Part shown: piece by piece, positions 7,185 through 13,662 of the stretch
How positions within the stretch are numbered: the stretch's first letter is position 1
Layout: each line of letters begins with the position of its first letter
IMG/VR virus record: IMGVR_UViG_3300042484_000447
Coordinates: 1 to 23,853 of that record
Origin: a virus
DNA: 23,853 nucleotides
Reading direction: 5' to 3' (one strand)
Notes under the pieces: generated by a model
What the model was told of the DNA's origin: nothing
Seen by the model: the letters and a program-made list of their open reading frames with translations, nothing else
The model's database searches: none
Translations under genes and position numbers: made by a program

Positions 7185-7406
7185 ATGATAATCTGTGAAC
7201 TATTTGAACCCGCTAAATCAGGATACCATTCAGTAGCCGATGACCAAACGACAATTAAATTAAAAGACTTGCGTAAAAGTCGTTTAACACTAGGCGATTT
7301 AAATAGATTACGTATGGCCAATGATGTACGTAGAGTAGAACACGAAAACAAACTAGAACAAATCACTAAGCAATATAAGCCTCCTGCAGCCGCTCCTGCG
7401 GTATAG
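7185..7406 (+). CDS. Small protein between portal and core genes (possible prohead accessory)
   Basis: The start is set at ATG 7185 (MIICELFEPAKSGYHSVADD, 73 residues). The longer frame from 7119 overlaps the end of gp20 out of phase and is unlikely. The protein has a short N-terminal strand, a basic helical middle (KLKDLRKSRLTLGDLNRLRM), a charged helix and a Pro/Ala tail (PPAAAPAV) like the tail of gp20. It occupies the gp20-gp21 interval, where T4 has the small prohead core genes 67 and 68, so a role in head assembly is plausible from context alone; I see no clear similarity to gp68. There is no obvious ribosome binding site, and a TAAATA element lies immediately upstream. Confidence 0.65.
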   Translation: MIICELFEPAKSGYHSVADDQTTIKLKDLRKSRLTLGDLNRLRMANDVRRVEHENKLEQITKQYKPPAAAPAV

Positions 7407-7443
7407 TCCTGCAAAATCCTTCAAAAAACACCCATTTAACCTA

Positions 7444-7473
7444 GTAATCTACGTAGTTTAGTAAATAGATTAC
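7444..7473. repeat. Inverted repeat GTAATCT / AGATTAC in the leader of the gp67-like gene
   Basis: Perfect 7-bp arms (7444-7450 and 7467-7473) are separated by 16 bases. The late promoter-like TAAATA core (7462-7467) sits against the right arm, so the structure could affect promoter recognition or end the upstream message. Confidence 0.5.
7460..7467 (+). promoter_or_regulatory. Late promoter-like element AGTAAATA
   Basis: It lies 33 bases before the ATG at 7501. The leader contains a good ribosome binding site (AAGGAG at 7489-7494). Confidence 0.55.
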
Positions 7474-7500
7474 AAGCCATATTATTATAAGGAGTTCCGA

Positions 7501-8457
7501 ATGAACAAATATGAACAGCTAATTGAACACATTATAAACGATGACGAAGCAAAAGCTCGTGCATTGTTTCATCAAATCGTGGTTGAAAAATCACGTGACA
7601 TTTATGAGTCCTTGATGGACGAAGAGTATGCAGAAGAAGATATCCACGCTGGTAACCCAGTTGAAGGTATGGTTGACGAAATCACTGCAGACGAAACTAT
7701 GCAAGCCGAAGGCAATGATGAATTTGACCTAGGTGGTGACGACATGGGCGACGACGACATGGGCATGGATGACATGGGCGGTGACGACATGGACATGGAT
7801 GACATGGACGGCGAAGGTGATCTAGAATCAAAAGTTATGGATCTTGAGTCTGAGCTAGAAGCACTTAAAGCTGAATTTGAAGCTTTAATGGGCAATGATT
7901 CGGACGAAGAAAACGGCAACGACATGATGGACATGGGCGGCGACGAAGAAGGCGATGATTCAGACGAAGAAAACGGCAACGACATGATGGAAGCTGCTGA
8001 CGAAGACGAAGAAGATAAAGAGGAAGATGAAGACGAAGAAATGACAGAGTCAGTTCAACGTAAAGCATATCCTAAGACTGCAGTTGACTTAATGCGTGAA
8101 TACGTAGAGAAAGTTGCTGCTCCTAGTAACACTGAGTTTACTCCAGCTGGTACTAGTACAGGTGGCGACAAAGCAGCCGGTAATACAAAAGGTATCGTAG
8201 CAGGTAAAAACGATATGGGCGGCACATCGCAGAATATTGCTAAAGGTAGTAACGAAACTGCACCAGACGGACAAAGTCCAAATGGTAAAGCCGGCGGCTT
8301 CTTAAAGAACGCACAGGAAATTGATGTTGCTAAACGCAATGTTAACAAACCAGGCGGCAACAAAGGTGCTCAAGATTGGTATGGCACTAAAGCTGCAGCT
8401 AAAAAAGGCGAAGATGGCGGCACTAACAAAACCAGTATCGAAACTGGTGGTAACTAA
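7501..8457 (+). CDS. Acidic prohead core protein, gp67-like
   Basis: The N-terminus (YEQLIEHIINDDEAKARALF, continuing to about residue 38) resembles T4 gp67, which opens with a similar helical 'LIE.I...D...AR.LF' stretch followed by an acidic tail. Here the tail is greatly enlarged. Residues about 40-180 are dominated by Asp, Glu, Gly and Met, including DDMGMDDMGGDDM runs and a 20-residue internal duplication. A Gly/Lys/Asn-rich region of about 135 residues follows, beginning near MTESVQRKAYPKTAVDLM. T4 gp67 is only about 80 residues, so this 318-residue form is either an expanded homologue or a gp67-like head joined to another core domain. It should lie inside the prohead and be cut by gp21. 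A strong AAGGAG site precedes the ATG. Confidence 0.72.
   Translation: MNKYEQLIEHIINDDEAKARALFHQIVVEKSRDIYESLMDEEYAEEDIHAGNPVEGMVDEITADETMQAEGNDEFDLGGDDMGDDDMGMDDMGGDDMDMDDMDGEGDLESKVMDLESELEALKAEFEALMGNDSDEENGNDMMDMGGDEEGDDSDEENGNDMMEAADEDEEDKEEDEDEEMTESVQRKAYPKTAVDLMREYVEKVAAPSNTEFTPAGTSTGGDKAAGNTKGIVAGKNDMGGTSQNIAKGSNETAPDGQSPNGKAGGFLKNAQEIDVAKRNVNKPGGNKGAQDWYGTKAAAKKGEDGGTNKTSIETGGN
7891..7990 (+). repeat. Near-identical 60-bp-period internal duplication in the acidic core gene
   Basis: Bases 7891-7930 and 7951-7990 match at 38 of 40 positions and keep frame, repeating the peptide DSDEENGNDMM. This looks like a recent in-frame duplication within the acidic region. Confidence 0.8.
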
Positions 8458-8470
8458 TTAGGGCAATAAT

Positions 8471-9112
8471 ATGGCTTTGTACCTAAAAGAGAATCTTACT
8501 TTTGATCGGGCACAGATGGAAGTCCTTACCGAGGACTCCACAACTGGTCAAGGTAAGAATCTATATATGAAGGGGATATTCATCGAGGGCGGTGTGAAGA
8601 ACGCTAACCAACGTGTTTATCCCATTCACGAAATAACAAAAGCCGTTAGTCAAATCAACGAACAAATCAAGGAAGGGCATAGTGTCCTTGGCGAAGTTGA
8701 TCACCCTGATGACTTAAAGATTAATTTGGATCGTGTATCACATATGATTGAAGGTATGTGGATGGACGGTCCTTGTGGACATGGTAAACTAAAGATTCTA
8801 CCAACGCCAATGGGTAAACTTGTTGAGGCAATGATTACTAGTGGTGTCAAGTTAGGTGTTAGTAGCCGTGGAAGCGGAGAAGTAAACGAAAGTACCGGAC
8901 ATGTTAGCGGTTTTGATATTATTACCGTTGATATAGTAGCACAACCCAGTGCTCCACATGCATATCCAAAAGCGATTTACGAAGGACTTATGAATATGCG
9001 TCATGGACACCGTGTTTTAGATGTAGCTCGTGATGCTACACAAGATCAAAAAGTACAAAAGTACCTGAGAGAAGGCATTACACGCCTTATCAATGACCTT
9101 AAGTTAAAATAG
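8471..9112 (+). CDS. gp21: Prohead protease, T4 gp21-like
   Basis: The 213-residue protein has the features of the T4 prohead core protease family (serine protease, Peptidase S77): His78 in GEVDHPD, Ser132 in GVSSRGSG, and Asp154 in the following strand (ITVDIVAQPSAPHA), a plausible catalytic triad. Length matches T4 gp21 (about 212). It is made as part of the core and, after head assembly, cleaves scaffold, core proteins and the capsid protein N-terminus, usually after [L/I]-x-Glu, and finally itself. The gene lies 13 bases after the core gene, with AGGG near the start, and precedes the scaffold gene as in T4. Confidence 0.95.
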   Translation: MALYLKENLTFDRAQMEVLTEDSTTGQGKNLYMKGIFIEGGVKNANQRVYPIHEITKAVSQINEQIKEGHSVLGEVDHPDDLKINLDRVSHMIEGMWMDGPCGHGKLKILPTPMGKLVEAMITSGVKLGVSSRGSGEVNESTGHVSGFDIITVDIVAQPSAPHAYPKAIYEGLMNMRHGHRVLDVARDATQDQKVQKYLREGITRLINDLKLK

Positions 9113-9122
9113 GAGAAACCTA

Positions 9123-10226
9123 ATGTTAGATGCTATCAAACCATTGTTAGATAGTGGCATCATTAACGAAGATACTCAACAAGCAATCAATGAAGCTTGG
9201 GAAGCTAGACTTTCTGAAGCCAAAGAGGTAGCTCGTGCGGAACTTCGCGAAGAATTTGCCCAACGCTATCAACATGACAAGCAAGTAATGGTTGAAGCTC
9301 TAGACAAAATGGTAACTGAATCTCTACAAAGTGAACTCGAAGAGTTTGCAGCGGAGAAACAGGCTCTAGCAGAAGATCGTGTGAAATTCAAAACTCACAT
9401 GACCGAGAGTGCTGAAAAATTCAATAACTTCTTAGTTGGGAAACTGGCTGAAGAAATTAGAGAATTGCGTGAAGATCGCAAACAATACGAGAACAGTATT
9501 TCTGGTCTCGAGAAGTTTGTTATCAAACAATTAGCAGAAGAAATTCAAGAGTTTGAGCAAGACAAGCAGGCAGTGGTTGAGACAAAAGTTCGTCTAATCT
9601 CTGGTGCTAAGACTAAACTTGCTGAACTACAGAAGAACTTCGTTGCTCGTTCTGCAGAACTAGTTAAAGAATCAATTGCCAGAAAACTAGAGTCAGAAAT
9701 GACTCAACTCAAAGAAGACATTCACCTAGCACGTGAAAACATGTTTGGTCGTCAAATCTTTGAAGCCTTTGCAAGCGAATTTGCTGTTACTCACTTAAAT
9801 GAGAACAAAGAAATACGTAAACTACAGGCTGTTGTTGCTGCCAAAGAGCAAGCATTAGCGGAAGCTAAAGCTCAAGCTGATTCGGCCACAATGATTGTTG
9901 AATCAAAAAACAAAGAGATTAGAATTATTAAAGAATCAACAGAGCGTAAAGAAACAATTAACGCACTATTGAAAACTTTAAACAAGGAGAAAGCTTCAGT
10001 AATGAGCGAACTTCTTGAAGGTGTGCAAACTGCTAAGTTGCAGAGTGCATACGAAAAATATCTTCCAGCTGTTTTAAACAATACAGCCAAACCTGTAGCA
10101 CAGCCTAAAGCCATGCTAGCAGAAAGCCGTACAGAAGTAACTGGAGATAAAACTGCTAAGACTAACGCCGAAAGAATCGACAGCATGAACAATGTTGTTG
10201 AACTAAAACGTTTAGCAGGGCTATAA
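9123..10226 (+). CDS. gp22: Prohead core scaffolding protein, T4 gp22-like
   Basis: The 367-residue protein is almost wholly helical and highly charged, with long Glu/Lys/Gln/Ala-rich stretches typical of coiled coils (for example EFAAEKQALAEDRVKF and EIRELREDRKQYENSI). It opens MLDAIKPLLDSGIINEDTQQ, as in scaffold proteins of aquatic T4-like phages. Its place between the protease and the major capsid protein is the T4 gene 22 position; T4 gp22 is about 270 residues, so this form is longer. It forms the inner core on which gp23 assembles and is degraded by gp21 before DNA enters. The ribosome binding site AGGAG overlaps the stop of the protease gene. A related EEI.EL/EF..D+..V/Y segment occurs more than once, suggesting internal repeats in the coiled coil. 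Confidence 0.88.
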   Translation: MLDAIKPLLDSGIINEDTQQAINEAWEARLSEAKEVARAELREEFAQRYQHDKQVMVEALDKMVTESLQSELEEFAAEKQALAEDRVKFKTHMTESAEKFNNFLVGKLAEEIRELREDRKQYENSISGLEKFVIKQLAEEIQEFEQDKQAVVETKVRLISGAKTKLAELQKNFVARSAELVKESIARKLESEMTQLKEDIHLARENMFGRQIFEAFASEFAVTHLNENKEIRKLQAVVAAKEQALAEAKAQADSATMIVESKNKEIRIIKESTERKETINALLKTLNKEKASVMSELLEGVQTAKLQSAYEKYLPAVLNNTAKPVAQPKAMLAESRTEVTGDKTAKTNAERIDSMNNVVELKRLAGL

Positions 10227-10232
10227 GTAAAC

Positions 10233-10240
10233 CCTAAATA
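10233..10240 (+). promoter_or_regulatory. Late promoter-like element CCTAAATA before the capsid gene
   Basis: The core is fused to a GGAG (10241-10244). A second, better placed ribosome binding site AAAGG (10246-10250) lies 6 bases from the ATG at 10257 and would remain in a transcript starting just after the promoter. A dedicated promoter suits the high demand for capsid protein. Confidence 0.5.
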
Positions 10241-10256
10241 GGAGAAAAGGAAAATT

Positions 10257-11453
10257 ATGTCACAAGCACTACTAGAAAGCCGTTGGGGCGATACTAAAGA
10301 CGCTCTGTTAGAAGGCTTAAATGGTTCAAAAAGAACCACAATGGGTGTAATTCTTGAAAACACCCGCAAGCACTTGATGGAAACTGCAACTGCAGGTGCC
10401 ACCGCTGCTTCAAACGTTGCAACACTAAACCGCGTAATTCTACCAGTTATTCGTCGTGTTATGCCAACAGTTATTGCAAACGAAATCGTTGGTGTTCAAC
10501 CAATGACAGGTCCAGTAGCTCAGATTCATACACTACGTGTACGTTACGCTGACAACACCACTGACTCAGCTAGCCCATACGCTACTGGCACTACAGCTGG
10601 TGATGAAGCACTAAGCCCATTTAAGATTGCTGTTGCTTATTCCGGTCTAACCAATGGTGGCACTGCTACTACTGGTAAAGCTGCAAGCACAAGCACACTT
10701 GAAGGTGTTACTGGTAACAGAATCAACGTTCAAATCTTGAAACAAGTTGTTGAAGCTAAGACACGTAAACTAGCAGCACGTTGGACATTTGAGGCAGCTC
10801 AAGATGCTCAAGCTATGCATGGTTTAGATATCGAAGCTGAAATCATGGCAGCATTGGCTCAAGAGATCACTGTTGAGATTGACCAAGAAATTCTAGGTTC
10901 ATTGCGTAGCCTAGCAGCAACTGAGTTCACATTTGATCAAGCTGCTGTTTCTGGTACTGCAACATTCGTTGGTGACGAACACGCTGCTTTAGCTGTTTTA
11001 ATCAATCGTACTGCAAACCTAATCGCTTCACGTACACGTCGTGGCGCTGGTAACTGGGCAGTTGTAAGTCCAGCAGCTCTAACCGTTCTACAAAGCGCAA
11101 CAACTTCAGCATTTGCTCGTACAACAGAAGGTACATTCGAAGCTCCTACAAACACCAAGTTTGTTGGTACATTGAATGGCGCTATGCGTATCTATGTTGA
11201 CAGCTATGCAAGCGACAGCCAAGCTGTTCTAGTTGGTTATAAGGGTTCAAGCGAGGCTGATGCAGCCGCGTTCTACTGCCCATATATTCCTCTAATGAGT
11301 TCTGGTGTTGTTCTAGATCCTAGCACATTTGAGCCAGTAGTTGGTTTCATGACTCGTTATGGTTATATCGAGTTAACAAACACAGCGTCATCGTTTGGTA
11401 ACGCTGCTGACTATCTAGGTGAAATTGCTGTTTCTAACCTATCATTCCAGTAA
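10257..11453 (+). CDS. gp23: Major capsid protein, T4 gp23-like
   Basis: The 398-residue protein has the conserved T4-type capsid core: RVILPVIRRVMPTVIANEIV followed by GVQPMTGPVAQIHTLRVRYA (residues 59-98), and a C-terminal region with CPYIPLM, DPSTFEPVVGFMTRYGY and DYLGEIAVSNLSF. It builds the icosahedral head shell. The first 50 or so residues are a helical, charged propeptide with four [L/I]-x-Glu sites (Glu7, Glu19, Glu34, Glu42); cleavage after LME at Glu42 would leave a mature N-terminus starting TATAGATAA, as expected for gp21 processing. It is shorter than T4 gp23 (521 residues), so insertion-domain loops are reduced. It ends the head operon, directly before a strong terminator. No gp24-like vertex paralogue follows in this window. 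Confidence 0.97.
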   Translation: MSQALLESRWGDTKDALLEGLNGSKRTTMGVILENTRKHLMETATAGATAASNVATLNRVILPVIRRVMPTVIANEIVGVQPMTGPVAQIHTLRVRYADNTTDSASPYATGTTAGDEALSPFKIAVAYSGLTNGGTATTGKAASTSTLEGVTGNRINVQILKQVVEAKTRKLAARWTFEAAQDAQAMHGLDIEAEIMAALAQEITVEIDQEILGSLRSLAATEFTFDQAAVSGTATFVGDEHAALAVLINRTANLIASRTRRGAGNWAVVSPAALTVLQSATTSAFARTTEGTFEAPTNTKFVGTLNGAMRIYVDSYASDSQAVLVGYKGSSEADAAAFYCPYIPLMSSGVVLDPSTFEPVVGFMTRYGYIELTNTASSFGNAADYLGEIAVSNLSFQ

Positions 11454-11483
11454 TATTTTAAATTCCTCGGGATGGGAAGCATT

Positions 11484-11506
11484 AAAGGACCGCAAGGTCC
11501 TTTTTT
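11484..11506 (+). terminator. Strong rho-independent terminator after the capsid gene
   Basis: AAAGGACC and GGTCCTTT form an 8-bp stem with a GCAA loop, followed directly by a T-run. It lies 30 bases after the gp23 stop and closes the head transcription unit. Confidence 0.93.
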
Positions 11507-11515
11507 GTTGGCCGC

Positions 11516-11523
11516 AATAAATA
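11516..11523 (+). promoter_or_regulatory. Late promoter-like element AATAAATA
   Basis: It lies just after the gp23 terminator and 82 bases before the next ATG, starting a new transcription unit with an unusually long leader. Confidence 0.55.
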
Positions 11524-11527
11524 CATA

Positions 11528-11584
11528 CGTTCTACTCTTAAATGAGAACTCTCAGGTAATGCCTACCTTGAGTAGCCTAGAACG
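11528..11584 (+). promoter_or_regulatory. Structured 5' leader of the 193-residue protein gene
   Basis: CGTTCTA (11528-11534) is complementary to TAGAACG (11578-11584). In an alternative register CTACTC (11532-11537) pairs with GAGTAG (11570-11575). Inside, CTCaGGTA and TACCttGAG can also pair. The ribosome binding site AAGGAG (11593-11598) lies outside the fold. The leader could stabilise the message or tune translation; it matches no riboswitch I know. Confidence 0.5.
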
Positions 11585-11605
11585 CTAAATTAAAGGAGAA
11601 GTAAA

Positions 11606-12187
11606 ATGGCACGTGGTTTAAAAATCAGTCATAAAGAAACTAATTTATCGCCCGATGGAGTTGTAACAAGATCGTCGAATCTTTTACATAGCCAAGAAAC
11701 TTTTGGAGGCCATCAATTGTCAAGAGGAACATCAGGACAATTAGGGGGTCAAGGCACCATTAATGGATATACATCATTAGGAGCTACTGGTGGTCTACCG
11801 CAGTGGATAACTTCCAATGGTGTAAAAACAGTCAAAGTCCAATATAATACTGCCGCAGGAATCTATCACGGCAATGCCTATATTATTGCTCAAAAAGGCG
11901 CAAAACAGTTCTTGGTAGCAAATGCAGTTGGTGCTATAAATGGTGCAACACATAGTAATGCAAGCGTTACTGTTTGTACCTTGAATGCCGGCGCAGATGC
12001 AGCAAACGCAGCAGCAAACACTTATCCTGGAATAATGACTATTACTGGTTACAACACCAGTAATGTACGTTTCTATGTAAAACGTATTACAAGCAAATAT
12101 GTTTACGATTTTAACAATGTTAGATATCGTTATGTTACAAGTGATAATGTAGCCACATCAACATTTGCTAACGTTGAGTGCCATTGA
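11606..12187 (+). CDS. Probable virion structural protein, function unknown
   Basis: The 193-residue protein opens MARGLKISHKETNLSPDG and is rich in Gly, Asn, Thr and Ala with a predicted beta-rich pattern. It has no signal peptide and no enzymatic motif that I can see. The N-terminal 50 residues are Gly/Ser/Gln-rich (GTSGQLGGQGTING) and may be an extended arm; the rest alternates short strands (VKTVKVQYN, AYIIAQKGAKQFLVAN) and ends in an aromatic-rich VRFYVKRITSKYVYDF region. It is the only gene between two strong terminators and has its own late promoter-like element, structured leader and AAGGAG site, an arrangement that fits a product made in large amounts such as a head decoration or minor capsid protein. 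That role is an inference from position only. Confidence 0.6.
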   Translation: MARGLKISHKETNLSPDGVVTRSSNLLHSQETFGGHQLSRGTSGQLGGQGTINGYTSLGATGGLPQWITSNGVKTVKVQYNTAAGIYHGNAYIIAQKGAKQFLVANAVGAINGATHSNASVTVCTLNAGADAANAAANTYPGIMTITGYNTSNVRFYVKRITSKYVYDFNNVRYRYVTSDNVATSTFANVECH

Positions 12188-12205
12188 TATTTTGCAACCA
12201 AATCT

Positions 12206-12231
12206 AAACCCGCTTCGGCGGGTTTATTTTT
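12206..12231 (+). terminator. Rho-independent terminator with TTCG loop
   Basis: AAACCCGC and GCGGGTTT form a perfect 8-bp stem around a TTCG tetraloop, followed by ATTTTT. It ends the single-gene unit 11606-12187. Confidence 0.95.
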
Positions 12232-12254
12232 GAAATCAGCAAACATAAAGTCCG

Positions 12255-12262
12255 CATAAATA
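12255..12262 (+). promoter_or_regulatory. Late promoter-like element CATAAATA opening the fibre gene cluster
   Basis: It is identical to the octamer at 3020-3027 and lies 21 bases before the ATG at 12284, with AAGGA (12271-12275) as ribosome binding site. Confidence 0.6.
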
Positions 12263-12283
12263 CATTGAATAAGGATAATCAGA

Positions 12284-12907
12284 ATGTCTGCTGTTAAAAG
12301 TTTAAATTCTAACTATACAATCACCAATAAAGCTACCCCGCTAGCCAATGTTATTGTTGCTACCCACACTATGTTTGTGGATGGTAACTTGTTAGTGGGC
12401 GGTAATACTACCCAAGTAACTAAAACAGAATTAAGTATTTCAGATAATACCATTACTATTAATAAAGGTGAAGCAGGTGCAGGTGTTAGTTTAGGCACAG
12501 CCGGAATCGAAGTTGATAGAGGCTCGTCGGCTAATGTTAGCGTACTTTGGAACGAAGTATATGGTAAATGGTCATTAACCAATGATGGTACTACATTTGC
12601 CAATATTTCTACTAGCACTGGAGCAGGATCAGTGTCTATTATCGGAGATCTTGCTCCACAATTGGGCGGCGATCTAGATGTTTTAACTCGTTCTATTTTT
12701 AGCTCAACAACAGACTACGTTAAATTCGCAGACAATGTTGCAATCAATATTACATCAGTTGTGCCCAGTGCCCTGGCAAGCAATGTAGTAATTTCTGCAC
12801 AGACACCAGATCTAGGTCAGTCAGGATTATTTGTAACTACAACAACATACAGTAACCAAGAATTAATTACAAAGAGAAAAGCCGTTTGGTACTCTTTGAT
12901 CATGTAA
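12284..12907 (+). CDS. Fibre-type virion protein with GNTTxV module
   Basis: The 207-residue protein contains, from about residue 32, DGNLLVGGNTTQVTKTELSI, then DNTITINKGEAGAGVSLGTA, an 'AGIEVDRGSSANVSVLWNE' segment and GKWSLTNDGTTFANIS. This is a phage tail fibre beta-module of the form 'GNL.V.GNTT.V....L.v.D..ItlnkG...AGI...RG..a...W'. The same module occurs twice in the 1933-residue fibre protein downstream. The rest (GDLAPQLGGDLDV, and SGLFVTTTTYSNQELITKRK near the C-terminus) also recalls tail-fibre sequences. It is likely a small virion-surface or fibre-associated protein, first in the fibre operon. Which virion part it belongs to cannot be told. Confidence 0.72.
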   Translation: MSAVKSLNSNYTITNKATPLANVIVATHTMFVDGNLLVGGNTTQVTKTELSISDNTITINKGEAGAGVSLGTAGIEVDRGSSANVSVLWNEVYGKWSLTNDGTTFANISTSTGAGSVSIIGDLAPQLGGDLDVLTRSIFSSTTDYVKFADNVAINITSVVPSALASNVVISAQTPDLGQSGLFVTTTTYSNQELITKRKAVWYSLIM

Positions 12908-12917
12908 GGAAAATTAA

Positions 12918-13229
12918 ATGGCAATCGTAAGCACACAACTAACAACCTCAAATGCCAATGTAACATATGGCACTAGTACTTCTACTAAAGCAATTACTGC
13001 ATTATATTTGTGTAATGTTACTGGAGCAACACAAACAGCAAATGTATTTTTAGTGCCAGCTGGCGCTAATCCTGCAGACTGCAGAATTTATAGCAATATT
13101 TCTATAGCAGGGTTTGATAGTTACATCGCAGATACTGAAAGAATTATTTTAGAAACAGGTGACAGTATTTGGGCTAATTGTAGTGCATCAAATGCTGTAG
13201 TAATGACTTTAAGCACAGCGGCAGTGTAA
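12918..13229 (+). CDS. Small beta-rich virion protein
   Basis: The 103-residue protein (MAIVSTQLTTSNANVTYGTS) alternates strands in a single compact beta domain: TKAITALYLCNVTGATQTAN, VFLVPAG, SYIADTERIILETGDSIWAN and a final VVMTLSTAAV. This 'alyLcN.tg..anv.l.vp.G' to 'e...Le.GD.i.a.a' pattern is familiar from small structural proteins of phages in fibre or collar gene clusters, though I cannot name the family. AAGGAAAA overlapping the upstream stop serves as ribosome binding site, and the next gene starts two bases after its stop, so it is tightly built into the fibre operon. Confidence 0.65.
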   Translation: MAIVSTQLTTSNANVTYGTSTSTKAITALYLCNVTGATQTANVFLVPAGANPADCRIYSNISIAGFDSYIADTERIILETGDSIWANCSASNAVVMTLSTAAV

Positions 13230-13230
13230 T

Positions 13231-13653
13231 ATGGGAAGATATCTTAAGAATACTCAAATAAGAGGCGGCGCATATGCTGTTCAGTTGCCATTAGGTACTA
13301 GTAGTCTTGGGCCCGATGCTCCGGTTAACGGGCAAATTAGATTTAATCAAAGTACTAATAAAGTAGAATTATTTTACAATAGTGCATGGAATACTATTGC
13401 TAAAGTTGGTACTGTTTCTATTGTGGTTGATGAATTCACTGGCGATAACTCACAACAGACATTTGAAATGACACAATACGAATACAGTGATTCGGCTGTG
13501 TTAGTATCAATTGGCGGTGTTTACCAACAGCCAACAACGAACTATACGATTTCAAATCAGTTCATTACCTTCACTAGTCCGCCACCGGCTCCGGGAGTTA
13601 ATCCAAATAAAATTGTTGTTGTTCATAATCTTAACAGCACTAACGCTGCATAA
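13231..13653 (+). CDS. Small fibre-module protein (RFN-type plus ITF-type modules)
   Basis: The 140-residue protein has two modules known from phage tail fibres. The first is GQIRFNQSTNKVELFYNSAW at about residues 34-53. The second, at about 90-120, reads VLVSIGGVYQQ, then YTISNQFITFTSPPP. Versions of both, in the same order, occur near the C-termini of the 620- and 1933-residue proteins downstream (YLRYNIDYGSIEWW with LVNINGTIQQ; MLRFNTTSGQLEYY with VVSINGVVQIP). It therefore looks like a stand-alone copy of the shared distal module pair and may be a fibre cap, adaptor or decoration. One base separates its ATG from the upstream stop, and no strong ribosome binding site is present, so translation is probably coupled. 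Confidence 0.7.
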   Translation: MGRYLKNTQIRGGAYAVQLPLGTSSLGPDAPVNGQIRFNQSTNKVELFYNSAWNTIAKVGTVSIVVDEFTGDNSQQTFEMTQYEYSDSAVLVSIGGVYQQPTTNYTISNQFITFTSPPPAPGVNPNKIVVVHNLNSTNAA

Positions 13654-13662
13654 GGACAGACA

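Noticed and set aside
7602-7985. Ser/Pro-rich minus-strand frame opposite the acidic core gene
   Set aside because: It is the complement of Asp/Glu/Met codon runs; the plus-strand gene has a strong ribosome binding site and the right genomic position.
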